A DNA stretch of 64,000 bases from Thalassolituus sp034111725 (lineage in GTDB: Bacteria > Pseudomonadota > Gammaproteobacteria > Pseudomonadales > Oceanobacteraceae). The DNA lies in contig NZ_JAWUWR010000012.1 in assembly GCF_034111725.1 (NCBI RefSeq), positions 1 through 64,000 of the forward strand, in the 5' to 3' direction. Below are positions 1 to 8,023 of this stretch, piece by piece (position 1 is the stretch's first letter; each line of letters begins with the position of its first letter). A model generated the notes under the pieces. It searched no databases, was not told the DNA's origin, and was given only the letters and a program-made list of their open reading frames with translations. The position numbers and the translations under genes are program-made.

Positions 1-492
1 GGAGACCACTACGACCCTAGCAGCAAAACGGTAAGGTTGACGAAAGACAAACTGGAAGGTCGTAGCTTAACTGCGGTTGTGGTTGCTGCGCATGAAGTTG
101 GTCATGCCTTGCAGGATAAACGCGGTGAGGCTTCGTTTAAATTGCGTTCAGGGCTAGCAGTATTTAGTTACCTACTGCAGAAAATTGCTCCGGCGGCGCT
201 TATCGCTGTGCCCTTGTTGGCTGTTTGGAATCCTGCGATTTCGCGTTGGGCGCTGATTGCCGCGGTTGGTTCCATGTTGATTAGCACGTTAGTTAGCTTA
301 GTGACTTTGCCAGTGGAATGGGATGCCAGCTTTGGTAAAGCACTTCCAATTTTGAAAAGCGGTGATTATCTAAGCGACGAGGATATGAAAGACGCAAGGC
401 ATATTTTATTAGCCGCAGCCATGACATACGTGGCAGGTTCCCTGATCAGTTTACTGAGCGTGGGCGCTTGGCTTAGGGTCTTGAGACGCTGA
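1..492 (+). CDS. YugP-type neutral zinc metallopeptidase, C-terminal part
   Basis: The frame is open from base 1, so the gene begins left of the window; 163 codons are visible. The fragment has the zinc-protease signature HEVGH (residues 31-35 of the visible part: two His ligands and the catalytic Glu). It is followed by hydrophobic stretches at about residues 57-100 and 140-158. This matches the Zn_peptidase_2 (YugP) family of membrane-embedded metallopeptidases, whose active site lies between membrane segments. Substrate and role are unknown in most members. The family is normally about 230 residues, so roughly a third is missing here. The protein ends in a basic LRR tail, typical of a cytoplasmic end. 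Confidence 0.85.
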   Translation, partial: GDHYDPSSKTVRLTKDKLEGRSLTAVVVAAHEVGHALQDKRGEASFKLRSGLAVFSYLLQKIAPAALIAVPLLAVWNPAISRWALIAAVGSMLISTLVSLVTLPVEWDASFGKALPILKSGDYLSDEDMKDARHILLAAAMTYVAGSLISLLSVGAWLRVLRR

Positions 493-499
493 TTCTCGT

Positions 500-525
500 A
501 TAAGAAAGGGGGGCATATCCCCCCC
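500..525 (-). terminator. GC hairpin between convergent genes
   Basis: GGGGGG (508-513) pairs with CCCCCC (519-524) around a CATAT loop. Read on the minus strand the stem is followed by TTTCTTAT, so it probably ends the leftward Kelch-type gene. The plus side has no T run. Confidence 0.6.
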
Positions 526-548
526 GCTGACTTCTACCTATTTTAGTT

Positions 549-3263
549 CTATCGAACCGTGTGTTTGATTCTGCTGCGCTGCAAGAATAGAGATAGCAGA
601 GTTAGCAGAATGAATATCGACATCGCGCCACCTTTACGTTGTGATGGTGTCGCGACTTCTTCCGCGGTAACAGGCTCGCTAGGTACGACAGGGCTTTCAT
701 CCACTGTATCGTCTTTCACGGCTGGTGTTGGTGTGCGCGCTTTAGCGCGGAATTCCGCAGTGATATTGCAGCTTTCGGTAAGATTACTAAGCACATAGGT
801 ATCACCATCCAGTGTGCCGTTACAGCCCGATATGCTGGCCAGCTCTTGGCGATCTCCCGGAATAACGCGCATGCTTGCCGAACTACCTTCAATTAAATCC
901 ATTGATGCTGGTTCGAGACTGCCATTGCCTATGGTAGTAGACCCAACTGTCATCATGATGGCGTCGAATACGGCGCTTATGCTGCAATCGCTGGTTACGC
1001 CGTTAACCGTATAGTAAGTGCTGGCCATGGGATTGAGTATGCTCCCACCACAGCCGCTAATGCTGTTAAGGCGATAGTGATTATTTGGTGTGATGGTCAA
1101 TACGATATTGTCGCCACTTGCTACCGTTTGGCTGGTGGGTGTTACTGTACCATTCGCTGATTCAGTGACACTGACTTGATAGTAAGTCACCTCAAAATCG
1201 ACGGCCATATGATATGGCATCTTCCAGTTGCTGCCATCGGCGCTAACCCATACATCGTTTTTGAGTCCTGATGCGAACCCGCCGATGACCATGAGTGAAT
1301 TGTTAAATACCACCGTTTGATGGTTTTTGCGTAAAGTGACTCCTGAGGTAGTGTTGACTTGAGTCCAGCTTACGCCGTTGTCGGATGACCAGGCATCGTC
1401 GGTTATACCGCTCGTGCCATAGCCACCAATGAGCCAAAGCTTATCGTTGAACACCACCACCTGATGGGCTTCGCGCGCAGGGAATTCGGCCGCGGCCGTT
1501 TCCTCGACCCAAGTGGTGCCATCGGTCGACGACCAGACGTCACTTTGTACTGGGCCCGCATGGCCAGCAATCGCCCAAAGCTTGTCATGAAACAGAACAA
1601 CTTGGTGGTGGTAACGGGCGGTAAAGCCCGCTTCAGCGGTTTGCCGTGTCCAAGTGGCCCCATCAGTTGACGTCCAGACATCAGTTTTAAATCCTTCGGC
1701 AGAGCCTGCGATGAGCCATAGTTGATCTTCAAATACGATCACTTGGTGATATACGCGCGCTGAGAATGCGGCGGCAGCGGTCACCTGTGTCCAAGTTACG
1801 CCGTCTTCTGACGACCAGACATCGTTCAGTTTTTCATCTTCAGAGTTTTCCATGCCGCCGATGATCCATAACTTGTTGGCGTAGGCGACGACTTGATGTC
1901 CTTGGCGCGGAGAAAACTCGGCGTGGGGCGTTGCTTGTATCCAAGAGTATCCATCGACGGACGACCAGACGTCATTTTTTGGATAGTCGTCAAAACCACC
2001 AACAAGCCAAAGCTTATTGTTGAATTCTACGACTTGATGGCTATATCGTCCCGAAAAGGCGGCGGCGCTACTTTCTTGCGACCAGAGCTGACCATCAGAG
2101 GATGACCAAACGTCGTTAATCGCACCGTCGTTGTCTCCAGCAACGAGCCAGAGCTTGCCGTTAAATCCAGTGATTTGATGGCCATAGCGTGGTGAAAACC
2201 CTGCGGCCGATGTTTCTTCTGTCCAAGTTTCACCGTCGGCAGATGACCAGACATCGTTGAGTAAAGAGTCTGTGCCGCTGCCGCCAATGACCCAAAGCTT
2301 GTCATCAAAGTTGGTTAATTGATGAGATTCCCGCGCAGTAAAATCGGCGCTTGCGGTTACTTCACTCCAAGCAATGCCGTCAGCCGATGACCAAACGTCG
2401 TTGACTCGACCTGAGCCGTCATTGAAGCCACCCACTAACCAGAGCTGATCGTTGAATGCGGCTACCCTATGATTGTAGCGTGCAGAGAAACTAGCACCCT
2501 CGGTAGGGCTTACTTCAGTCCATTCAATGCCATCTTCAGAAGACCAAACATCGTGTTGAGCTGCGCCATCGTAGCCACCAATGAGCCACATTTTGTTGTT
2601 AAATGACACGACTTGATGGCCGCGGCGTGGTGAAAATGCCGCAGCGCTGGTTGCTAATACCCAAGTTTTACCATCGACCGAAGACCAGACGTCATTTTTA
2701 CGTTCGTCGTCTTTACCGCCGATAAGCCAAAGTTTGTCATCATGTACGACGACCTGATGGCCGTGTCGCGGAGAAAATGCAGCTTCGGATTTAGCGATAA
2801 CCCAATTAATCCCGTCAGCCGATGACCATACGTCATTCTTTCCAATGCCAGCCAAGCCGCCAATGAGCCAGAGACGGTCGAGGAATTTAACGGTTTGATG
2901 GTTGTAGCGATTGGAAAAATGTTTCGACGAGACCTCAATCTTGCGTTCAGCGCTTCCTTCTTTGAAGGTGTAATAGCCGGTGCGACTCAGGGTCGCTTTG
3001 TTATCAGTGACGGTGGTATTGCTTATAATATCTAAGGTTGCACAGGTAGCGTAATTACTGAGATCGCAATTCCTATCGGTACTGTGATAAAACTCAATAC
3101 CTTCTGCTGGCGCGGTAAAGTTTACATCGGTGAGTGACGTTCCGATCAAGGCTTTGACTTCAAAATCTTTATTGATCGTTTCCACTGCTGATGCGTGGTT
3201 TTGTATTATTCCAAAAAGCAAAATATGGATTAAGACAACAGTTACTTGACGACTAAATTGCAT
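549..3263 (-). CDS. Secreted Kelch-like repeat protein with GlyGly-CTERM-like tail
   Basis: A 904-residue exported protein. Residues 1-26 look like a signal peptide ending HASA. From about residue 116 to 680 there are twelve repeats of about 47 residues. Each has the pattern F-S-x-R-x-x-H-Q-V-V, then K-L-W-L-I-G-G, then N-D-V-W-S-S-x-D-G-x-x-W. This is a Kelch/galactose-oxidase-like blade pattern, so one or two beta-propellers are expected. Two Cys-containing bacterial-repeat (PF18998-like) domains follow at about 690-850. The C-terminus has GG, a hydrophobic helix (MSIFILLTLLSLFL) and a basic end, which fits a GlyGly-CTERM sorting signal handled by rhombosortase. The start has an AGAGGG ribosome site. 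Surface display is inferred; the ligand is unknown. Confidence 0.8.
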   Translation of the reverse strand: MQFSRQVTVVLIHILLFGIIQNHASAVETINKDFEVKALIGTSLTDVNFTAPAEGIEFYHSTDRNCDLSNYATCATLDIISNTTVTDNKATLSRTGYYTFKEGSAERKIEVSSKHFSNRYNHQTVKFLDRLWLIGGLAGIGKNDVWSSADGINWVIAKSEAAFSPRHGHQVVVHDDKLWLIGGKDDERKNDVWSSVDGKTWVLATSAAAFSPRRGHQVVSFNNKMWLIGGYDGAAQHDVWSSEDGIEWTEVSPTEGASFSARYNHRVAAFNDQLWLVGGFNDGSGRVNDVWSSADGIAWSEVTASADFTARESHQLTNFDDKLWVIGGSGTDSLLNDVWSSADGETWTEETSAAGFSPRYGHQITGFNGKLWLVAGDNDGAINDVWSSSDGQLWSQESSAAAFSGRYSHQVVEFNNKLWLVGGFDDYPKNDVWSSVDGYSWIQATPHAEFSPRQGHQVVAYANKLWIIGGMENSEDEKLNDVWSSEDGVTWTQVTAAAAFSARVYHQVIVFEDQLWLIAGSAEGFKTDVWTSTDGATWTRQTAEAGFTARYHHQVVLFHDKLWAIAGHAGPVQSDVWSSTDGTTWVEETAAAEFPAREAHQVVVFNDKLWLIGGYGTSGITDDAWSSDNGVSWTQVNTTSGVTLRKNHQTVVFNNSLMVIGGFASGLKNDVWVSADGSNWKMPYHMAVDFEVTYYQVSVTESANGTVTPTSQTVASGDNIVLTITPNNHYRLNSISGCGGSILNPMASTYYTVNGVTSDCSISAVFDAIMMTVGSTTIGNGSLEPASMDLIEGSSASMRVIPGDRQELASISGCNGTLDGDTYVLSNLTESCNITAEFRAKARTPTPAVKDDTVDESPVVPSEPVTAEEVATPSQRKGGAMSIFILLTLLSLFLQRSRIKHTVR

Positions 3264-3411
3264 AGAGAATTCCCTCTCATTCGCGTCGCGTGTCGATAAC
3301 TACTGAGGCGGCGTGTGATTGGGAATTCTATCTAAAATGTCAGTTTTCAGAACTATTTGGTTGCTAAACAACCAATGTGGAGTGACAAATATTACAAGTG
3401 GCGCGTTAAAA

Positions 3412-3924
3412 CTAGATCATTAGAGCGGTTAATTGAACAATGATCAGCGCAAATACACCCGCTAATACGTCATCAATCATAATGCCAAAGCCGCCATGTA
3501 CTTTTTGATCCAGCCATTTAATCGGCCAAGGTTTCAGAATGTCGAAGAAGCGGAACAAGGCGACGCCATACGCTAACCAACCTAGGTTAGCCAAGGCGCT
3601 GTCTGAGCTCGGCAGCCATAACAGAGTTAACCAAACGCCGATCCATTCATCCCACACAATACCGCCGTGATCGTGCACGCCCATATCGCGCGAGGTGATT
3701 TCACAAATGACAACGCCAAGAGCAAACCCTGCAATAAGAACCCCTAAATAAGCCGATAGCGGCGCGCCATCTAAAAACAGCCACCAAACCGGCACGGCAG
3801 CGAGAGTACCGAAGGTGCCCGGTGCTTTTTTTGCTAACCCTGAGCCAAGACCAAAGGCGAGCAGATGAATCGGGTTCTTCATATTTGGTGGCGTCACAGG
3901 ATTTCTCTCTTTATTAGCGGGCAT
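3412..3924 (-). CDS. pgpA: Phosphatidylglycerophosphatase A
   Basis: PgpA removes phosphate from phosphatidylglycerophosphate at the inner membrane to give phosphatidylglycerol. The 170-residue product has the family motif G-x-G-S-G-L-A-x-x-A-P-G-T-x-G-T (about residues 26-41), the acidic motif VWDEWIG in the middle, and MIDDVLAG near the end, with several membrane segments. The first ATG has AAGG upstream and is kept. A shorter start at Met15 would match the usual family N-terminus better. It lies 15 bases downstream of priA on the same strand and is probably cotranscribed with it. The usual thiL neighbour is absent. Confidence 0.93.
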   Translation of the reverse strand: MPANKERNPVTPPNMKNPIHLLAFGLGSGLAKKAPGTFGTLAAVPVWWLFLDGAPLSAYLGVLIAGFALGVVICEITSRDMGVHDHGGIVWDEWIGVWLTLLWLPSSDSALANLGWLAYGVALFRFFDILKPWPIKWLDQKVHGGFGIMIDDVLAGVFALIIVQLTALMI

Positions 3925-3939
3925 AAAAATGCCTTGTGT

Positions 3940-6147
3940 TTATATCGTATCGAGTGGATCAACGTCTAAATTCCAACGTACTTTGCCAAAGCCTTTCAGC
4001 TGCTGCAAATACTGTACGAGGGCTTCTAAGGTTTGATGCAGGGGAACGCGCCCTGGGCAGAACAATTGTAGTTGGTAGCGAAAGCGTCCAGCTCTACGTT
4101 CCATAATCGCAGGAAATGGCCCGAGTAGCGTGACCGGTGCATCATTATGGGCATGCTGGCGCAGCCAATCTTGAATAAAAGCACGTGCATGTTGCAGTAA
4201 CTGTTGCGCTTGAATGCGATCTTCACACTCGCTGCGCAGCAACGCCATGTGAGTATAGGGTGGCAGCTGCTGTAACTGGCGTTCCTGCAGCATGGAGAGG
4301 GCTAATGCATGATAGCCACTATCAATCAGCAGATTGAGTTGCGGGTGATCGGCGTACAAGGTTTGAATCCACACTTGCCCGGGGCTATCGGCCCGCCCAG
4401 CACGCCCCGATACTTGTTCAATCAATTGCGCGCTGTGCTCCATGCCACGAAAATCGGCACTGAACAGTCCAGCATCGCTATCGAGAATCACCACCAAAGT
4501 TACATCTGGGAAATGATGTCCTTTGGCCAGCATCTGTGTGCCGACCAAAATGCACGAGCCACCGGTGTGAATCTCATTAAATAGCTCGTCGAATGCCTGT
4601 TTATTGCGCACCGTATCACGATCAACACGGCGAATTGGGCGTTGCGGAAATAGCTGTGCAAGCTGCTCTTCAATACGCTCGGTGCCTTGCCCGACCGCTT
4701 CGACTTTGCTGCTTTGGCACTGCGGGCAATGCGCCGGAATACCTTGTTGAAAATCGCAATGATGGCAATGCAAGTGCGGTGGATACTGGTGCAGGGTTAA
4801 GCGCGCATCGCAGCGCCGACACTCAGCCATCCAGCCGCAATCACGACACGCGAGCAAGGGGGCAAAACCGCGACGGTTAATAAACACCAGCACCTGCTTA
4901 TTATTTTCTAAGTGTTTTTGCATTGCCGCCAACACGGGTTGGGCAAACCCTGCCGTCAGTGGCTGATGCAATATACTGTGTAGCTTCATTTGCGGCGGTT
5001 TGGCTTTACCGGCACGTTGGGTCAGTTTTAAGTGTAAATAGCGACCCGTCAGCGCATTGTGCAGCGTCTCTAATGATGGTGTTGCTGAGCCCAGCACGAT
5101 GGGCACTTGGCTTTGATGCGCACGCACTAAGGCGAAGTCGCGAGCGGAATAGCGCAAGCCATCTTGCTGCTTAAACGAACCATCGTGTTCTTCGTCCAAA
5201 ATAATCAGACCAAGTTCGGGCATGGGGGTAAACACTGCGGAGCGTGTTCCGATAAGAATGCGTGCTTTGCCTTCGCTAACCTGACGCCAACCTTGTAGGC
5301 GTTCACGATCATTCAAACCACTGTGCAATAGAGCAACGGGGACATTAAAGCGTTCTTGAAAGCGCTGAACCGTTTGTGGGGTAAGGCCAATTTCTGGCAC
5401 TAACACCAAGGCTTGTTGGCCCGTACTTAATACCTGATTGATTAAACGTAGATAGACTTCGGTTTTGCCAGAACCGGTAACGCCTTCCAGTAAGCAGGCT
5501 TTAAAACGACCTAAGTAAGGCTGAATCGCATGCAGTGCGGCTTGCTGTTCAGTATTTAAGGTATGAAATACCGGATCAACGGTTGGAATATTCGGTAGCG
5601 GTAGGGCTTCCTCTTCAACAATCAGCTCAAGCTCAGCCAGACGCTTAAGTTGCACAAGGGTGAAGCCTGCTGCCGTCATATCGGCATGAGCCCAGCATTC
5701 GCTGTGCTGAAACTTTGCCCATAAGGCAATTTGCTTATCACCACGCAGTTTGGGATTGGCGTCAACACTGGCGACACGGCGCCAAATGCGTTCGTTGGCT
5801 TCGCTAAGCGCGCAGCCACGGCGTAGCATTACCGGCAGCATGTGCTCCAGCACTTCGCCTAAGCTGTGGTGGTAGTAATCGGCTAACCAGCGACACAAGG
5901 CTAAGCTGTGCTCATTGATTAAGGGTGCGTCATCACAACGTTCGAGTAGGGCTCGTAATTTATTCTGCGGAACTTCCGTGCTGCTTTTACACCCAACAAC
6001 GATACCAGTGAGCAATTGTCGGCCGAATTCAGCCCGCACACGTTGGCCCGGAAGGTAGTGTTTTTGCGCGTCGTTTTGCACCGGTAAATAGTCGAACGTG
6101 CGGTGCAATGGGACGGGTAGGGCGATCTCGACTACAAAAAAGGACAT
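3940..6147 (-). CDS. priA: Primosomal helicase PriA (replication restart)
   Basis: PriA recognises stalled or repaired forks and reloads the DnaB replicative helicase. At 735 residues it has the normal family length. Visible parts are the N-terminal 3'-DNA-binding domain beginning with the typical aromatic-rich strand, the Walker A motif GVTGSGKT near residue 222, the DEEH Walker B box, and a cysteine-rich insert with paired CxxC zinc motifs (CRDC, CRRC, CHHC, CPQC) around residues 430-475. The C-terminal helicase motifs follow, including QVSGRAGR. It is transcribed away from rpmE, a common arrangement in gammaproteobacteria. Confidence 0.97.
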   Translation of the reverse strand: MSFFVVEIALPVPLHRTFDYLPVQNDAQKHYLPGQRVRAEFGRQLLTGIVVGCKSSTEVPQNKLRALLERCDDAPLINEHSLALCRWLADYYHHSLGEVLEHMLPVMLRRGCALSEANERIWRRVASVDANPKLRGDKQIALWAKFQHSECWAHADMTAAGFTLVQLKRLAELELIVEEEALPLPNIPTVDPVFHTLNTEQQAALHAIQPYLGRFKACLLEGVTGSGKTEVYLRLINQVLSTGQQALVLVPEIGLTPQTVQRFQERFNVPVALLHSGLNDRERLQGWRQVSEGKARILIGTRSAVFTPMPELGLIILDEEHDGSFKQQDGLRYSARDFALVRAHQSQVPIVLGSATPSLETLHNALTGRYLHLKLTQRAGKAKPPQMKLHSILHQPLTAGFAQPVLAAMQKHLENNKQVLVFINRRGFAPLLACRDCGWMAECRRCDARLTLHQYPPHLHCHHCDFQQGIPAHCPQCQSSKVEAVGQGTERIEEQLAQLFPQRPIRRVDRDTVRNKQAFDELFNEIHTGGSCILVGTQMLAKGHHFPDVTLVVILDSDAGLFSADFRGMEHSAQLIEQVSGRAGRADSPGQVWIQTLYADHPQLNLLIDSGYHALALSMLQERQLQQLPPYTHMALLRSECEDRIQAQQLLQHARAFIQDWLRQHAHNDAPVTLLGPFPAIMERRAGRFRYQLQLFCPGRVPLHQTLEALVQYLQQLKGFGKVRWNLDVDPLDTI

Positions 6148-6155
6148 GAAAAGAC

Positions 6156-6183
6156 TTGCTGCTTAGGTCGGCTCTGGTATTAT
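6156..6183 (+). promoter_or_regulatory. Sigma-70 promoter of rpmE
   Basis: TTGCTG (6156-6161), a 16-base spacer and TATTAT (6178-6183) form a good sigma-70 promoter about 110 bases upstream of the rpmE start, implying a leader of about 100 bases. Confidence 0.65.
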
Positions 6184-6194
6184 GCGCGTCCTTA

Positions 6195-6212
6195 TTGCCC
6201 TTGCAAGGGCAA
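6195..6212 (+). promoter_or_regulatory. Perfect palindrome at the start of the rpmE leader
   Basis: TTGCCCTTGCAAGGGCAA is an 18-base perfect palindrome lying where the rpmE transcript should begin. As RNA it could form a hairpin, so it may be part of an L31 autoregulatory leader. As DNA it could be an operator. The sequence alone does not decide. Confidence 0.45.
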
Positions 6213-6291
6213 CTTGTATTTAAATCATTAGCTAGTAACGCGGTGCTTGGCGACAGTCGGCAGGTGGCGGCGTGAAGACATGAGGTGTCCT

Positions 6292-6501
6292 ATGAAAGAA
6301 GGTATTCATCCAGAATACGCTGCTCTAGAAGCAACTTGTTCTTGTGGTAACGTGGTTAAAACCCGTTCAACTAAGCCTGGTACTATGTACTTGGACGTAT
6401 GTTCTGCTTGTCACCCGTTCTACACTGGTAAGCAGAAAGTTCTGGACACTGGTGGTCGTATCGACAAGTTCCAGAAGCGTTTCGGTGGCTTCAAGAAGTA
6501 A
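6292..6501 (+). CDS. rpmE: 50S ribosomal protein bL31
   Basis: A 69-residue large-subunit protein bridging the two ribosomal subunits. It carries the zinc-binding C+ pattern, CSC near the N-terminus and CSAC in the middle, so it is the zinc form rather than the zinc-free YkgM type. The start at 6292 is chosen because GAGG lies just upstream and MKEGIHPEY is the normal family N-terminus; in-frame ATGs further up would add unrelated residues. It is a single-gene transcript with its own promoter and terminator. Confidence 0.97.
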   Translation: MKEGIHPEYAALEATCSCGNVVKTRSTKPGTMYLDVCSACHPFYTGKQKVLDTGGRIDKFQKRFGGFKK

Positions 6502-6521
6502 TAGCCCCAAAGCGAATGAAG

Positions 6522-6547
6522 AAACCCGCCTTGTGCGGGTTTTTTTA
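6522..6547 (+). terminator. Rho-independent terminator of rpmE
   Basis: AAACCCGCC, loop TTGT, GCGGGT, then a run of seven T. A classic intrinsic terminator 20 bases after the stop codon. Confidence 0.9.
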
Positions 6548-6637
6548 TGTCTGGCGATTAGGCTTTCAGCTATTAAATTTCGAATGTTCCATATTCTGCT
6601 ACGCTTAGACTGTAATGATTTAACGTGAGCATCAGTT

Positions 6638-7189
6638 ATGGCAAAAAGCGAAGAAGAAGAGGTTGAACTCACCGAAGTTCAGCGGATTGCGGCGTTGGAG
6701 GACTCGGTGTCCCTCAATCGTAAGATCGTATTTGTGCTGGCTATCCTCGCTATTGTTGGTCTTTCTACGGCTTCAACTCTAGGCATTGTTAGTTTGTTGC
6801 AGCCTGACGTTGAGTACGTCGATAAGCGTGCCTTGACTCAGTTGCAAGAAGAAGTTGATTTGTTACGTAAGCAAGCGACAGAGTCTGCAGAAAGCTTTAG
6901 CCAAGCGAAGCAAATATTGGATAGCAGCAGTGCTACTGCTTTCAAAAGTGTGTTGTTGGATCAAGAGCAGAGTTATCAATTGCACCTAACAGCATTAAAG
7001 CAAGGGATGCGTGATCTTGCTCGTATGCTGCCAGGTTCGCGTACATGGCTAGATATGTACGATGAGCAAATGAATGCTGCGATCGCTCAGAGTGTGGCGC
7101 GGAGTAAGCAACTTGCTGCTCTGCAAACCAATGCGTTGCTAATCCCGCAAGCTATTCCTGGGCAAGCTGCGACTGCCTCGAAACCATAA
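6638..7189 (+). CDS. Uncharacterised single-span membrane protein with coiled coil
   Basis: I do not recognise this 183-residue protein. Residues 1-27 are very acidic. One hydrophobic segment (about 30-54) should cross the inner membrane. The next stretch (about 60-110) is rich in Glu, Gln and Leu with heptad-like spacing, suggesting a coiled coil. The end is Ala/Gln-rich with no cysteines. The predicted topology is N-in with a periplasmic coiled-coil domain. It sits between rpmE and gloC, converging on gloC, and the neighbours give no functional clue. Confidence 0.6.
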   Translation: MAKSEEEEVELTEVQRIAALEDSVSLNRKIVFVLAILAIVGLSTASTLGIVSLLQPDVEYVDKRALTQLQEEVDLLRKQATESAESFSQAKQILDSSSATAFKSVLLDQEQSYQLHLTALKQGMRDLARMLPGSRTWLDMYDEQMNAAIAQSVARSKQLAALQTNALLIPQAIPGQAATASKP

Positions 7190-7211
7190 AAGAAGTCGCT
7201 ATCAATCGAGT

Positions 7212-7859
7212 TTAGCCGCGATGATCGGATACAAATGGGTTGTGCAAACGCTCATTGCCAAAGGTTGAGTTAGGGCCGTGACCGCAAACAAATTCGACGT
7301 TATCGCCCAGAGGAAATAGTTTTGTGCGAATGGACTCGAGCAACTGCTGGTGGTTACCTTTCGGGAAGTCGGTGCGGCCAATTGACCCGTTAAAAATCAC
7401 ATCACCAACTTGTGCGAATTGATTCTCTTTGCTGTAAAACACCACATGCCCAGGCGTATGCCCCGGACAATGAATCACATCCAATTCCACTTCGCCAACC
7501 TGTACCTTATCGCCATCGTTTAGCCATTGCGTTGGTGTGAATTTCTCAACGGCTGGAAAACCAAACATGGCCGATTGCTGCGGTAACGCTTGGATCCAAA
7601 AATCATCATCTTTATGCGGACCTACAATCGGTAGATGGAGCTGCTTGGCTAGCTCGGCGGTGCCGCCAGCGTGATCGATGTGAGCGTGAGTCAGTAAAAT
7701 TTTAGTGGGTTTTGCCCCCATCGAATCAAGCTGTTCAATAACACGATCGATATCGCCACCGGGATCAATAATCGCGGCTTCAAGAGTGTTTTTACACATA
7801 ATAATGGTGCAGTTTTGCGCAAAGGCAGTAACGGGAACTACGGCGATAACAAGAGACAT
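7212..7859 (-). CDS. gloC: Type II glyoxalase, GloC (YcbL) family
   Basis: A 215-residue metallo-beta-lactamase-fold hydrolase that should cleave S-lactoylglutathione, completing methylglyoxal detoxification. It has the metal motif THAHIDH (57-63), the HCPGHTPGH strand, the GRTDFP loop and the late CGHGP histidine. The family-specific strings QQSAMFG and ERLHNPF match E. coli GloC closely. The start at 7859 is preferred over an ATG 24 bases upstream: a GAAAGG ribosome site precedes it, and the N-terminus then aligns with GloC (VPVTAFAQN). It lacks the C-terminal domain of full-length GloB. Confidence 0.9.
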   Translation of the reverse strand: MSLVIAVVPVTAFAQNCTIIMCKNTLEAAIIDPGGDIDRVIEQLDSMGAKPTKILLTHAHIDHAGGTAELAKQLHLPIVGPHKDDDFWIQALPQQSAMFGFPAVEKFTPTQWLNDGDKVQVGEVELDVIHCPGHTPGHVVFYSKENQFAQVGDVIFNGSIGRTDFPKGNHQQLLESIRTKLFPLGDNVEFVCGHGPNSTFGNERLHNPFVSDHRG

Positions 7860-8023
7860 GATAAACCTTTCTACAACAATCATGAGCTAAAGATGAGGCG
7901 CAAGAGTAGCGCGCTAGCGCCTTCTAGAAAAGGACTAGTGTTGTCGTACAGGCCAACCCTTACGACAAAGCGGGCAACCGCGAGTCATTCTCAATATCGG
8001 TGCCCGTTTATTGCAAGTTTGAT

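Noticed and set aside
1403..1732. Overlapping frames within the Kelch-repeat gene
   Set aside because: Repetitive DNA keeps other frames open; they show repeated nonsense peptides, not conserved domains.
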